Origin: CAVRQM01 sp963723455
GTDB lineage: Bacteria > Pseudomonadota > Alphaproteobacteria > Acetobacterales > Acetobacteraceae
DNA: 64,000 nt
Reading direction: 5' to 3'
Assembly: GCA_963723455.1 (NCBI GenBank)
Contig: CAVRQM010000001.1
Location: forward strand, 868,001-932,000
In this document: one piece after another, positions 46,050 to 55,687 of the stretch
Layout: each line of letters opens with the position of its first letter
Position numbering within the stretch: position 1 is the stretch's first letter
Notes under the pieces: generated by a model
Database searches by the model: none
Told to the model about the DNA's origin: nothing
What the model saw: the letters and a program-made list of their open reading frames with translations, nothing else
Made by a program: the position numbers and the translations under genes

Positions 46050-47879
46050 ATGGACATCCGCAACATCGCGATCATCGCCCATGTCGACCACGGCAAGACC
46101 ACGCTGGTCGATCAGCTGCTGAAGCAGTCGGGCGCCTTCCGCGAACACCAGCAGGTCGCTGAACGGGCGCTGGACCGCAACGACCTGGAGCGTGAGCGCG
46201 GCATCACCATCCTGGCGAAATGCACCTCCGTCATTTGGCGCGACACCCGCATCAACATCGTGGACACCCCCGGCCACGCCGATTTCGGCGGCGAGGTCGA
46301 GCGCATCCTGGGCATGGTCGATGGCGCGATCGTGCTGGTGGACGCCGCCGAGGGCGTGCTGCCGCAGACCAAGTTCGTCGTCGGCAAGGCCCTTGCGCGC
46401 GGCCTGAAGCCGATCGTGGTGGTCAACAAGATTGACCGCCAGGACGCCCGCCCCGACGAGGTGCATGAGGAGGTCTTTGACCTGTTCGCGGCGCTGGGCG
46501 CGACCGACGAGCAGCTTGACTTCCCGATGCTGTACGCCTCGGGGCGGCAGGGCTGGGCGGTGGCGGCGCTGGACGACCAGCGCACGGATCTGGCGCCGAT
46601 GTTCGACCTGGTGCTGCGCCATGTGAAGGCGCCGGCGCTGGACCGCGACGCGCCGTTCGCGATGGTGGCCTCGATCCTGGACTACGACAATTTCCTTGGC
46701 CGGGTGCTGACCGGACGGCTGGAGCAGGGCCGGGCGCGGCTGAACATGCCGCTGAAGGTGCTGCGCGACGACGGCAGCGTGGTCGAGACCGGGCGGCTGA
46801 CCAAGCTGATGGGCTTCCGCGGCCTGGAGCGCGTGACCATCGAGGAGGCCGAGGCGGGCGACATCATCGCGGTCGCCGGGCTGACCGAGGGCACCATCCC
46901 GGACACGCTCTGCGCACCGGAAGTCAGCGAGCCGCTGCACGCCATCCCGGTCGATCCGCCGACCCTGGCGATGACCTTCCGCGTCAACGACGGCCCGCTG
47001 GGCGGGCGCGAGGGCAAGAAGGTCACCAGCCGGCAGATCCGCGACCGGCTGCTGCGCGAGGCCGAGGGCAACGTCGCCATCAAGGTCACCGAGAGCCAGG
47101 AGAGCGAGGCGTTCGAGGTCGCCGGCCGCGGCGAGCTGCAGCTCGGCGTGCTGATCGAGACGATGCGGCGCGAGGGCTTCGAGCTGGCCATCGGCCGCCC
47201 GCGCGTGCTGACCCGCGAGGGCGCGGATGGCGGGCGCGAGGAGCCGTTCGAGGAAGTGCTGGCCGACGTGGACGAGCCGTTCTCCGGCGTGGTGGTCGAG
47301 AAACTCAGCCGGCGCAAGGCGAAGCTGCAGGACATGCGTCCGTCCGGCGGCGGCAAGGTGCGGCTGACCTTCCATATGCCCTCGCGCGGCCTGATCGGCT
47401 ATCACGGCGAGTTCCTGACCGACACCCGCGGGACCGGCATCATGAACCGCAGCTTCCTCGGCTATTTCCCGTGGGAGGGGCCGCTGGAGGGTCGCCGCAA
47501 CGGCAGCCTGATTTCCAGCGAGCCGGGTGAAGCGGTGCAGTACGCGCTGTGGTACCTGCAGGAGCGCGGCACGCTGTTCGTCGATCCGGGCGACAAGGTC
47601 TATGTCGGCATGATCCTGGGCGAGCACAGCCGCGGGTCGGACCTCGACGTGAACCCGATCAAGGAAAAGAAGCTGACCAACATCCGCGCCGCCGGCAAGG
47701 ACGAGGCGATGCTGCTGATCCCGCCGCGGCGCATGAGCCTGGAGCAGGCGATCGCCTATATCGAGGACGACGAGCTGGTCGAGGTGACGCCGGGCGCCAT
47801 CCGCCTGCGCAAGCGGTATCTGGATCCGAACGAGCGCAAGCGGTTCGAGAAGCGCTCGGTCGCCGACGCCGCCGCCTGA
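46050..47879 (+). CDS. typA: Translational GTPase TypA/BipA
   Basis: Ribosome-binding GTPase of 609 residues, close to family length. G1 AHVDHGKTT (residues 10-18), G2 RGITI, G3 DTPGHADFGGEVERIL, G4 NKID, then the EF-G-like domains and the TypA C-terminal domain (PSRGLIGYHGEFLTDTRGTGIMNRSF; LTNIRAAGKDEAMLLIPPRRMSLEQAIAYI). It helps 50S assembly and stress adaptation. ATG 46050 gives the standard MDIRNIAIIAHVDHG start. Confidence 0.96.
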   Translation: MDIRNIAIIAHVDHGKTTLVDQLLKQSGAFREHQQVAERALDRNDLERERGITILAKCTSVIWRDTRINIVDTPGHADFGGEVERILGMVDGAIVLVDAAEGVLPQTKFVVGKALARGLKPIVVVNKIDRQDARPDEVHEEVFDLFAALGATDEQLDFPMLYASGRQGWAVAALDDQRTDLAPMFDLVLRHVKAPALDRDAPFAMVASILDYDNFLGRVLTGRLEQGRARLNMPLKVLRDDGSVVETGRLTKLMGFRGLERVTIEEAEAGDIIAVAGLTEGTIPDTLCAPEVSEPLHAIPVDPPTLAMTFRVNDGPLGGREGKKVTSRQIRDRLLREAEGNVAIKVTESQESEAFEVAGRGELQLGVLIETMRREGFELAIGRPRVLTREGADGGREEPFEEVLADVDEPFSGVVVEKLSRRKAKLQDMRPSGGGKVRLTFHMPSRGLIGYHGEFLTDTRGTGIMNRSFLGYFPWEGPLEGRRNGSLISSEPGEAVQYALWYLQERGTLFVDPGDKVYVGMILGEHSRGSDLDVNPIKEKKLTNIRAAGKDEAMLLIPPRRMSLEQAIAYIEDDELVEVTPGAIRLRKRYLDPNERKRFEKRSVADAAA

Positions 47880-47886
47880 GGCGGTC

Positions 47887-47911
47887 TGGCGGGGCGCTTA
47901 TCGTCCCGCCA
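47887..47911 (+). terminator. Possible stem-loop after typA
   Basis: tggcggg and cccgcca pair across an 11-base loop shortly after the typA stop. There is no T run, so it is only a weak candidate. Confidence 0.35.
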
Positions 47912-47977
47912 TCCCGCCGGTGCGCCTGCGGGATGGTGCGCCGGTGCGCGGCGCTCGCACGCTGAAAAATCAATTCG

Positions 47978-48015
47978 TGTCAGCAGTTGACAGACTGTGA
48001 CGCGCCGGGTTGTCT
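47978..48015 (+). promoter_or_regulatory. Promoter with overlapping operator-like palindrome for the sugar ABC operon
   Basis: TTGACA at 47987-47992, a 17-bp spacer, then ttgtct at 48010-48015 as a possible -10. An inverted repeat tgtca-gcagt-tgaca (47978-47992) overlaps the -35 box, as expected for a repressor operator. It lies 42 bp before the ABC ATPase start. The regulator is not in the window. Confidence 0.5.
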
Positions 48016-48056
48016 CGTGACAGCGTCCGATCGAGGCGCGAGCGGAGGAGACCCCC

Positions 48057-49664
48057 ATGGCGGCCGACCCGCAGCAGGCTGAGCCTGTCACGACGCAGCC
48101 CGCCATGGCGCAGCCGGTCCCGGCCCGTGCTGCTGCGGCCCAGCCGGTGCTTGCGATGAAGGGGATTTCCAAGACCTTTCCCGGGGTGCGCGCCCTGAAC
48201 GACGTGCAGCTGACGGTGTATCCGGGCGAGGTCCACGCCCTGATGGGCGAGAACGGGGCCGGCAAGTCCACGCTGATGAAGATCCTGTCCGGCGCCTATA
48301 CGGCCGATCCGGGCGGCGAGATCCGCATCAGCGGCCAGCCGGTGACGATCGCCGGACCGCTCGCCGCGCGGGCGCTGGGCGTGTCGATCATCTATCAGGA
48401 ACTGGCGCTGGCGCCGAACCTGACGGTGGCGGAGAACATCTATCTCGGCCGCGAGCCCACGCGCGGCCCGGCGGTGGATCGCGCCGGGATGCTAGCCGGC
48501 TGCGCCGACGTGCTGACGCGGCTCGGCGCGGAGTTCGGGCCGACCAGCCTGGTCGCCGACCTGTCGATCGCCGAGCGGCAGATGGTCGAGGTGGCGCGCG
48601 CCATCCATGCCAACAGCAAGATCCTGGTGATGGACGAGCCGACCACGGCGCTGTCGTCGCGCGAGACGGAAAAGCTGTTCACCATCATCCGCCGGCTGCG
48701 CGCCGAGGGTCTCGCGATCATCTACATCAGCCACCGCATGGCCGAGGTGTACGAGCTGTCCGAGCGCGTGACGGTGCTGCGCGACGGCGCCTATGTCGGC
48801 ACGCTGGAGCCGGGCAGCGTCGGGCCGGAGGCGATCGTGCGCATGATGGTCGGCCGCGACCTGTCCAGCTTCTACAAGAAGGCGCACCACGCCGGGGCCG
48901 CTGCTGCCGCCGCCCCGGTGCTGCAGGTGCAGGATCTGGCGGACGGGCATCGGGTCAAGGGCTGCAGCTTCGATCTGCGCGCGGGCGAGGTGCTCGGCCT
49001 GGCCGGCCTGGTCGGCGCCGGGCGCACCGAACTGGCGCGGCTGATCTACGGCGCGGAGCGTCGCACCGGCGGCACCGTCCGGCTGAACGGCTCGCCGGTG
49101 GAGTTCCGCAGTCCCGGCTCGGCGATCGCCGCCGGGGTGGCCTACCTGACCGAGGACCGCAAGGCGCAGGGCCTGTTCCTGGACATGAGCGTGGGCGAGA
49201 ACGTCAACCTGGGCGTGATGGGGCGCGACGCGAAGGCAATCGGGTGGCTCGACCGGGCGCGCGGGCGCAAGCGGGCCTGGGATGCGATCCGTGCGCTCGC
49301 CATCCGCGTGCCGGGACCGGATATGCCGGTGGGCGGACTGTCCGGCGGCAACCAGCAGAAGGTCCTGCTGTCGCGGCTGCTGGAGACGCAGCCGAAGGTG
49401 CTGATCCTGGACGAGCCGACGCGCGGCGTCGATATCGGGGCGAAGTCCGAGATCTATCGCATCATCGACGACCTGGCGCGCGGCGGCATCGCGGTGCTGG
49501 TCATCAGCTCCGAACTGCCCGAGGTGGTGGGCGTGTGCGACCGCGTGGTGGTGATGCGCGAGGGGCACATCACCGGCGAGGTCGGCGGCGCGACCGGCAT
49601 CCCCATCACCGAGGAAACGATCATGGCCCGCGCCACGGGCGTGGCATTGGAGGCCGCGGCATGA
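48057..49664 (+). CDS. Sugar ABC transporter ATP-binding protein (RbsA/XylG type)
   Basis: Double ABC ATPase of 535 residues. The first domain has Walker A GENGAGKSTLMKIL, Q-loop YQELALAPNLTVAENIYL, signature LSIAERQMVEVARA and Walker B ILVMDEPTTALSS. The second has the degenerate site typical of this family (GLVGAGRTELARLIYG), then LSGGNQQKVLLSRLLE and LDEPTRGVDIGAKSEIYRII. Start ATG 48057 follows ggaggaga. It forms an operon with the permease (4-bp overlap) and the binding protein. Confidence 0.93.
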   Translation: MAADPQQAEPVTTQPAMAQPVPARAAAAQPVLAMKGISKTFPGVRALNDVQLTVYPGEVHALMGENGAGKSTLMKILSGAYTADPGGEIRISGQPVTIAGPLAARALGVSIIYQELALAPNLTVAENIYLGREPTRGPAVDRAGMLAGCADVLTRLGAEFGPTSLVADLSIAERQMVEVARAIHANSKILVMDEPTTALSSRETEKLFTIIRRLRAEGLAIIYISHRMAEVYELSERVTVLRDGAYVGTLEPGSVGPEAIVRMMVGRDLSSFYKKAHHAGAAAAAAPVLQVQDLADGHRVKGCSFDLRAGEVLGLAGLVGAGRTELARLIYGAERRTGGTVRLNGSPVEFRSPGSAIAAGVAYLTEDRKAQGLFLDMSVGENVNLGVMGRDAKAIGWLDRARGRKRAWDAIRALAIRVPGPDMPVGGLSGGNQQKVLLSRLLETQPKVLILDEPTRGVDIGAKSEIYRIIDDLARGGIAVLVISSELPEVVGVCDRVVVMREGHITGEVGGATGIPITEETIMARATGVALEAAA

Positions 49665-50698
49665 GCGAAGCGACCACGACCACCAACCCGGCCGCCACCG
49701 CCGAGGCGCGCGCCCAGCAGCAGAAGCAGACCATGCGGGCGGTGTTCCGCTCCGTCGGCATGCTGCCGGTGCTGATCATCCTGTGCCTGCTGATCTGGGG
49801 CCTGGAAGTGTGGCTGTCCGGCGAAGGCCGGTTCGTCACCTTCCAGAACCTGTCCATCGTGATGCAGCAGGCCTCGATCAACGCCGTGCTGGCGGCCGGC
49901 ATGACCTTCGTCATCCTGACCGGCGGCATCGACCTGTCGGTCGGCTCGATCCTGGCGGCGTCCGCGATGATCGGCCTGATCGTGTCGCTCGGCGCCGGCG
50001 ACCTCGGGATCGTGGCGGCGCTGGCGATGGGCCTGGTGATCGGGCTGGGCAACGGCGCGCTGATCGCGTTCCTGCGCCTGCCGCCGTTCATCGTGACCCT
50101 GGGCAGCCTGACCGCGGTGCGCGGCTTCGCCCGGCTGCTGGGCAACGACACCACCGTCTTCAACTCCAACCTGCCGTTCGCCGGCATCGGCAACGGCTCG
50201 CTGCCGCTGCCCGGCGGGCTGTCGATCCCGTGGCTGGTGGTGATCGCCTTCCTGGTGATCCTGGGATCCTGGCTGATCCTGCGGCGCACCGTGCTGGGCG
50301 TGCATATCTACGCCGTGGGCGGCAACGAATCGGCGGCGCGGCTGTCGGGGATCAAGGTTCCGATGATCCTGCTGTTCGTCTATGGCGCATCCGGGCTGCT
50401 GGCCGGGCTGGGCGGGGTGATGCAGGCGGCACGGCTGTATGCCGCCAACGGCCTGCAGCTCGGCCAGAGCTACGAGCTGGACGCCATCGCCGCGGTGATC
50501 GTCGGCGGCACCAGCTTCGTCGGCGGCATCGGCAGCATCTGGGGCACGCTGATCGGCGCGCTGATCATCGCGGTGCTGAACAACGGCCTGATCCTGCTCG
50601 GCGTGCCCGATGTCTGGCAATACATCATCAAGGGCGGCGTGATCATCGGCGCCGTGACGCTCGACCGCTTCCGCCTGCGCGGGTCGGCGCGCACTTGA
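49661..50698 (+). CDS. Sugar ABC transporter permease (RbsC type)
   Basis: Membrane permease of 345 residues with about nine to ten helices. Conserved parts are INAVLAAGMTFVILTGGIDLSVGSILAAS, PPFIVTLGSLTAVRGFARLL and LDAIAAVIVGGTSFVGGIGSIWGTLIGALIIAVLNNGL. The start overlaps the ATPase stop (ATGA). The N-terminal 25 residues are Thr/Ala/Gln-rich and cytoplasmic. Confidence 0.93.
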   Translation: MSEATTTTNPAATAEARAQQQKQTMRAVFRSVGMLPVLIILCLLIWGLEVWLSGEGRFVTFQNLSIVMQQASINAVLAAGMTFVILTGGIDLSVGSILAASAMIGLIVSLGAGDLGIVAALAMGLVIGLGNGALIAFLRLPPFIVTLGSLTAVRGFARLLGNDTTVFNSNLPFAGIGNGSLPLPGGLSIPWLVVIAFLVILGSWLILRRTVLGVHIYAVGGNESAARLSGIKVPMILLFVYGASGLLAGLGGVMQAARLYAANGLQLGQSYELDAIAAVIVGGTSFVGGIGSIWGTLIGALIIAVLNNGLILLGVPDVWQYIIKGGVIIGAVTLDRFRLRGSART

Positions 50699-50738
50699 TC
50701 CCTCGCCTCGCGTGCAACACGAAAGGAAACGCACAACC

Positions 50739-51686
50739 ATGCTGAAGAAGATCCTGCTGGGCGGCGCGGCGCTAGGCCTCGCGCTCGGCGCTGCGCAGGC
50801 GCCGGCGAGGGCGGCCGATCTGAAGTCGATCGGCATTTCGCTGGGCTCGCTCGGCAACCCGTTCTTCATCGCGCTGGCCAAGGGCGCCACCGACGAGGCG
50901 CGCACCACCAACCCGAACGTCAAGGTGACGACGCTCGGCTTCGACTACGACCTGGGCAAGCAGTTCACCCAGATCGACAACTTCATCGCCGCCGGCGAGA
51001 GCCTGATCCTGCTCAACCCCGGCGATCCGCACGCCATCGGCCCGGCCATCAAGAAGGCGCAGGCCGCCGGCATCCCGGTGGTGGCGGTGGACACCGTGGC
51101 CGAGGGCGCCGATGCGACGGTTGCCACCAACAACGTGCAGGCCGGGACCATCTCGTGCCAGTACCTGGTGGACAAGATGGGCGGCAAGGGCAACCTGATC
51201 ATCGTCAACGGCCCGCAGGTCTCCTCGGTGGTGGACCGCGTCAACGGCTGCAAGAAGGTGGTCGAGGCCAACCCGGGCATCAAGCTGCTCAGCTCGGACC
51301 AGGACGCGAAGGGTTCGCGCGACGGCGGCCTGGCGGTGGCGCAGTCGCTGCTGACCCGCTTCCAGCAGGTCGATGGCGTGTTCGCCATCAACGACCCGGA
51401 GGCGATCGGCGTGGCGCTGGCGGCCAAGCAGATGAACCGGCCGAACTTCCCGATCACCTCGGTCGATGGCTCGCCCGACATCGAGGCGGCGCTGAAGGAT
51501 CCGGGCATGAAGCAGGTGGTGGCGTCGGCCAGCCAGGATCCGTACATCATGGCGCGCAAGGCCGTGGCCCTGGGGGTGCAGGTGCTGGGCGGTCACAAGC
51601 CGGCGAATCCGGTGACGCTGCTGCCGTCGGTGCTGGTGACGCGGGACAACGTCGCGAGCTACAAGGGCTGGACCTCGCCGCGCTAG
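50739..51686 (+). CDS. Sugar ABC transporter substrate-binding protein
   Basis: Periplasmic binding protein of 315 residues with a signal peptide (MLKKILLGGAALGLALGAAQ, cut near ARA-AD). It has the RbsB/peripla_BP_4 fold: KSIGISLGSLGNPFFIALAKGA, FDYDLGKQFTQIDNFIAAG, LILLNPGDPHAIGPAIKKAQAAGIPVVAVDT, FAINDPEAIGVALAAKQM. A ribosome site (aaagga) precedes ATG 50739. A ribose- or glucose-like ligand is likely; zwf lies just downstream. Confidence 0.92.
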   Translation: MLKKILLGGAALGLALGAAQAPARAADLKSIGISLGSLGNPFFIALAKGATDEARTTNPNVKVTTLGFDYDLGKQFTQIDNFIAAGESLILLNPGDPHAIGPAIKKAQAAGIPVVAVDTVAEGADATVATNNVQAGTISCQYLVDKMGGKGNLIIVNGPQVSSVVDRVNGCKKVVEANPGIKLLSSDQDAKGSRDGGLAVAQSLLTRFQQVDGVFAINDPEAIGVALAAKQMNRPNFPITSVDGSPDIEAALKDPGMKQVVASASQDPYIMARKAVALGVQVLGGHKPANPVTLLPSVLVTRDNVASYKGWTSPR

Positions 51687-51774
51687 CGGTCCACAGCCGG
51701 CGGGATGCAACGGGGGCGTCGGCCACGCGGCCGGCGCCCCGCTTTCGCCACCCCGCTTCTGCCGGAGGGTTCGC

Positions 51775-53254
51775 ATGGTAGCGCGCGTCATTGCGGTCGA
51801 TCCGTTCGACCTGGTCATCTTCGGGGCCACCGGCGACCTTGCCGGGCGCAAGCTGATCCCCGCCTTGTTCTTCCGCGACATCGCCGGCCAGATCCCGAAC
51901 GAGTGCCGCATCGTCGGCGTGTCGCGGCGCGATCTCGGCGACGCCGGCTTCGTCGATCTCGCCCGGCCGCGCGCTTGAGGAACACGTCAAGGAACGCGAC
52001 CGCGGCGCGGCCGCGGTGGACGCGTTCCTCGCACGGCTGTCGTACGTGGCGGTGGACGTGACCGGCGAGACCGGCTGGCGCGAGCTGGGACAGGCGCTGG
52101 CCGACGCACCCCGGCGCATCCGCGTGTTCTACCTGGCCACCGCGCCGGATCTGTTCGGCCCGATCTGCCACCAGCTCGGCGCGCATGGACTGGCCACGCC
52201 GAACAGCCGGGTGGTGGTGGAAAAGCCGATCGGCAAGAGCCTGGCCAGCGCGCGCGCCGTCAACGACGCGATCGGCGAGGTGTTCCCGGAAGAGCGCGTC
52301 TATCGGATCGACCATTACCTGGGCAAGGAGACGGTGCAGAACCTGATGGCGCTGCGCTTCGCCAACGCGCTGTTCGAGCCGGTCTGGAACGCGGCGCATA
52401 TCGACCACGTGCAGATCACGGTCAGCGAGACGCTCGGCGTCGAGGGTCGCGCCGGCTATTACGACACCGCCGGCGCGCTGCGCGACATGGCGCAGAACCA
52501 TCTGCTGCAGCTGCTGTGCCTGACTGCGATGGAGCCGCCGACCTCGCTGGCCGCCGACGCGGTGCGCGACGAGAAGCTGAAGGTGCTGCAATCGCTGGTG
52601 GCGATCACGCCGGACACGGTCGGCGAGAACACGGTGCGCGGCCAGTACCGCGCCGGCGCCTCGGCGGGCGGACCGGTGGCCGGCTATCTGGAGGAGCTGG
52701 GCGACAGCTCCAGCCACACCGAGACCTTCGTGGCATTGCGCGCCGACATCGCCAACTGGCGCTGGGCCGGGGTGCCGTTCTATTTGCGCACCGGCAAGCG
52801 GCTGGCGGGGCGGGTGTCGGAGATCGTGGTGGCGTTCCGGCCGATTCCGCACAGCGTGTTCGGCGGCGGCGCCGGGCCGATCGAGGCGAACAGGCTGGTG
52901 ATCCGCCTGCAGCCCGACGAGGGCGTGCGGCTGTGGCTGATGATCAAGGATCCGGGTCCGGGCGGCATGCGGCTGCAGCATGTGCCGCTGGATATGAGCT
53001 TCGCCAGCGTGTTCAACGTGCGCAACCCGGATGCCTATGAGCGCCTGGTGATGGACGTGGTGCGCGGCAACCAGACGCTGTTCATGCGCCGCGACGAGGT
53101 GGAGGCGGCCTGGGCCTGGATCGATCCGATCCTGGACGCCTGGGGCACGTCGCGCGATGCGCCGAAGCCGTACACCTCTGGCACATGGGGGCCGTCCGCG
53201 GCGATCGCGCTGATCGAGCGCAACGGGCGGACGTGGAACGAGGACGTGGATTGA
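51775..53254 (+). CDS. zwf: Glucose-6-phosphate 1-dehydrogenase (frame-interrupted)
   Basis: Oxidises glucose-6-phosphate, feeding the Entner-Doudoroff and pentose phosphate routes. About 492 residues. NAD(P) loop VIFGATGDLAGRKLIPALF, catalytic RIDHYLGKETVQNLMALRFAN, VEKPIGKSLASA, SSHTETFVALRADIANWRWAGVPFYLRTGKRL. A +1 change near 51970 (ggccgcgcgctt) puts a stop after 66 residues; repair gives ALEEHVKERD. It sits 88 bp after the ABC operon and overlaps the aminotransferase start. Confidence 0.9.
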
Positions 53255-54426
53255 CCGCGTCGGTGATCCGCCCCGCCATCGAGCGGCTCGAGGACAGCCC
53301 GATCCTGGACATCTTCCGCGAGGGCGTCCGCGTGCCCGGCCTGATCCCGATGTGGTCGGGCGAGCCGGACGTGCCGACGCCGGCGTTCATCTGCGAGGCG
53401 GCCAGCCGGGCGATGTTCGCCGGCCGCACCTTCTATTCCGACAATCGCGGCACGCCGGCGCTGCGCGCGGCGCTGATCGGCTACCATCGCCGGCTGTACG
53501 GCGTGGCAATCCCCGACGACCGCATCGCGTTCACCTATTCCGGCATGAACGCGGTGATGCAGGTGGCGCAGGCCACGGTCGCGCCGGGCGACAACGCGGT
53601 GGCGGTCACGCCGTCCTGGCCGAACGTGATGCGCGCGCTGCAGATCAACGGCGCCGCGGTGCACGAGGTCGCGCTGGCGCATGGCAATGACGGCTGGCGG
53701 CTGTCGCTGCCGGACGTGTTCGCCGCCTGCGACGAGCGGACGCGGCTGATCTACCTGGCCTCGCCCGGCAACCCGACCGGCTGGATGATCGAGCGCGGCG
53801 AGGCCGAGGCGCTGCTGTCGTTCTGCCGCGAGCGCGGCATCGCGATCCTGTCCGACGAGGTCTATCACCGCATCGTCTATGACCGGCCCGTGGCGTTCAG
53901 CTTTCTGGAGATCGCGCGGCCGGATGATCCGGTGTTCATCGCGCACAGCTTTTCCAAGTCCTGGGCGATGACCGGCTGGCGCATGGGCTGGCTGATCTAC
54001 CCGCAGGGCTGCACGTCGGCGTTCGAGAAGCTGATCCAGTTCAATACCAGCGGCGGGCTGGAGTTCATGCAGGAGGGCGGCATCGCCGCGATCGAGCAGG
54101 GCGAGGCGTTCGTGGCCGGGTTCGTGGAGAGGTGCCGCACCGGGCGCGACATCGTGGCCGCACGGCTGGCCGACATGCCGCGCGTGCGCGCGATCCCGGC
54201 GAACGGCGCGTTCTACGCCACGTTCGAGGTTGCCGGGGTAAGCGACACGCTGGCGTTCTGCCGCCGGGCGGTGCACGAGGCGCGCATCGGCATGGCGCCC
54301 GGCACCAGCTTCGGCCGCGGCGCGGAACGGCTGGTGCGGCTGTGCTACGCCAAAAGCCCGGAGCTGCTGGATGAGGCGATGGACCGGTTGGAGCGGTTCG
54401 TGGCGGGGTACGCGGAGGGGGGGTGA
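53251..54426 (+). CDS. Class I/II pyridoxal-phosphate aminotransferase
   Basis: AAT fold type I enzyme of 391 residues. Substrate region GLIPMWSGEPDVPTPAFI, LIYLASPGNPTGWMI, LSDEVYHRIVYD, and the PLP lysine in AHSFSKSWAMTGWRMGWLI (about residue 237). Arg of the C-terminal LVRLCYAKSPE binds the substrate carboxylate. The TTG start overlaps the zwf stop (TTGA). Amino acid specificity cannot be read. Confidence 0.88.
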   Translation: MTASVIRPAIERLEDSPILDIFREGVRVPGLIPMWSGEPDVPTPAFICEAASRAMFAGRTFYSDNRGTPALRAALIGYHRRLYGVAIPDDRIAFTYSGMNAVMQVAQATVAPGDNAVAVTPSWPNVMRALQINGAAVHEVALAHGNDGWRLSLPDVFAACDERTRLIYLASPGNPTGWMIERGEAEALLSFCRERGIAILSDEVYHRIVYDRPVAFSFLEIARPDDPVFIAHSFSKSWAMTGWRMGWLIYPQGCTSAFEKLIQFNTSGGLEFMQEGGIAAIEQGEAFVAGFVERCRTGRDIVAARLADMPRVRAIPANGAFYATFEVAGVSDTLAFCRRAVHEARIGMAPGTSFGRGAERLVRLCYAKSPELLDEAMDRLERFVAGYAEGG

Positions 54427-54433
54427 CGCGACC

Positions 54434-54473
54434 CCCCTCACCCCGGCCCACTCCCGGAGGGAGAGGGAGCAGG
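54434..54473. repeat. REP-like dispersed repeat, copy 2 (between convergent genes)
   Basis: Cccctcaccccggcccactc followed by ccggagggagagggagcag, nearly the same as 42350-42388. It forms a ctccc/gggag stem and fills the gap between the convergent aminotransferase and ilvC genes, so it may also serve as their terminator. Confidence 0.75.
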
Positions 54474-54481
54474 GGGCGGCT

Positions 54482-55504
54482 TCAGTTGCTGCGGGCCTTG
54501 TCCACCAGCTTGTTCTTGGCGATCCACGGCATCATCGCGCGCAGCTTCTCGCCGACCTGCTCGATCGGGTGCTCGGCGCTGCGGCGGCGCATCGCCTTGA
54601 AGCCGGCCTGGTTGACCCGGTTCTCGAGCATCCAGTCGCGCGCGAAGCGGCCGGACTGGATGTCGGCCAGCACGCGCTTCATCTCGGCCTTGGTCGCGTC
54701 GTTGACGATGCGCGGGCCGCTGACGTACTCGCCGTATTCGGCGGTGTTGCTGACCGAATAGTTCATGTTGGCGATGCCGCCTTCGTAGATCAGGTCCACG
54801 ATCAGCTTGACCTCATGCAGGCATTCGAAATACGCCATTTCGGGCGCGTAGCCTGCATCGACCAGCGTCTCGTAGCCGGCCTTGATGAGTTCGACCAGGC
54901 CGCCGCACAGCACCACCTGCTCGCCGAACAGGTCGGTCTCGCATTCCTCGCGGAAAGTGGTCTCGATGATGCCGGCACGACCGCCGCCGATCGCCGATGC
55001 GTAGGACAGGGCGATCTCCAGCGCGTTGCCGGACGGGTTCTGCGCCACCGCGACCAGACAGGGCACGCCGCCGCCGCGCTGGTATTCCGAGCGGACGGTG
55101 TGGCCGGGGCCTTTCGGCGCGATCATGAACACGTCCAGATCCGGGCGCGGGTCGAGCAGCGCGAAATGCACGTTCAGCCCGTGCGCGAAGGCGAGCGCCG
55201 CGCCCTGTTTCATGTTGGGGCCGAGCTTTTCGCGGTACAGGTCGCCCTGGATCTCGTCCGGGGTGAGCACCATGACGACGTCGGCCCACCTGGCGGCGTC
55301 GGCCGGATCCATCACCCGAAAGCCGGCGGCCTCGGCCTTGGCCATCCCCGCGCTGCCGGGGCGCAGGCCGACCACCAGATCGGTCTGGCCGGACTCCTTG
55401 AGGTTGGCGGCGTGGGCGTGGCCCTGGCTGCCATAGCCGATGATCGCGACCTTCTTGCCGCGGATCAGGTTCACGTCGGCGTCGCGGTCGTAGTAAACGC
55501 GCAT
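54482..55504 (-). CDS. ilvC: Ketol-acid reductoisomerase
   Basis: Class I KARI of 340 residues in valine/isoleucine synthesis. NADPH loop VAIIGYGSQGHAHAANLKESG, APKGPGHTVRSEYQRGGGVPCLVAV, metal-binding residues in FREECETDLFGEQVVLCGG and YFECLHEVKLIVDLIYEGG, and C-terminal RDWMLENRVNQAGFKAMRRR. Standard length and start (MRVYYDRDADV). Confidence 0.96.
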   Translation of the reverse strand: MRVYYDRDADVNLIRGKKVAIIGYGSQGHAHAANLKESGQTDLVVGLRPGSAGMAKAEAAGFRVMDPADAARWADVVMVLTPDEIQGDLYREKLGPNMKQGAALAFAHGLNVHFALLDPRPDLDVFMIAPKGPGHTVRSEYQRGGGVPCLVAVAQNPSGNALEIALSYASAIGGGRAGIIETTFREECETDLFGEQVVLCGGLVELIKAGYETLVDAGYAPEMAYFECLHEVKLIVDLIYEGGIANMNYSVSNTAEYGEYVSGPRIVNDATKAEMKRVLADIQSGRFARDWMLENRVNQAGFKAMRRRSAEHPIEQVGEKLRAMMPWIAKNKLVDKARSN

Positions 55505-55687
55505 GTCAGCTCCCGTCATGGCCGCGGACTGGCGCCGCAGCTTGGCGATGTCCCGGCGTGCCGGACTGCCGATAGGCCGAGCCGACCCGGCGCGCAAGCC
55601 AAGCGCGCGAGGCATTGCCGCATATTGGCCATGCCGCGCATGACGTTTCTGAACCGTAACAATGAAGCTGCGGCGAGCGTGCGCAGG

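Noticed and set aside
45078..47627. Open frame of 849 codons on the minus strand
   Set aside because: Antisense shadow of typA and the repeat protein; its apparent Met-Pro-Leu-Pro-Asp repeats simply mirror the NGMSG repeats.
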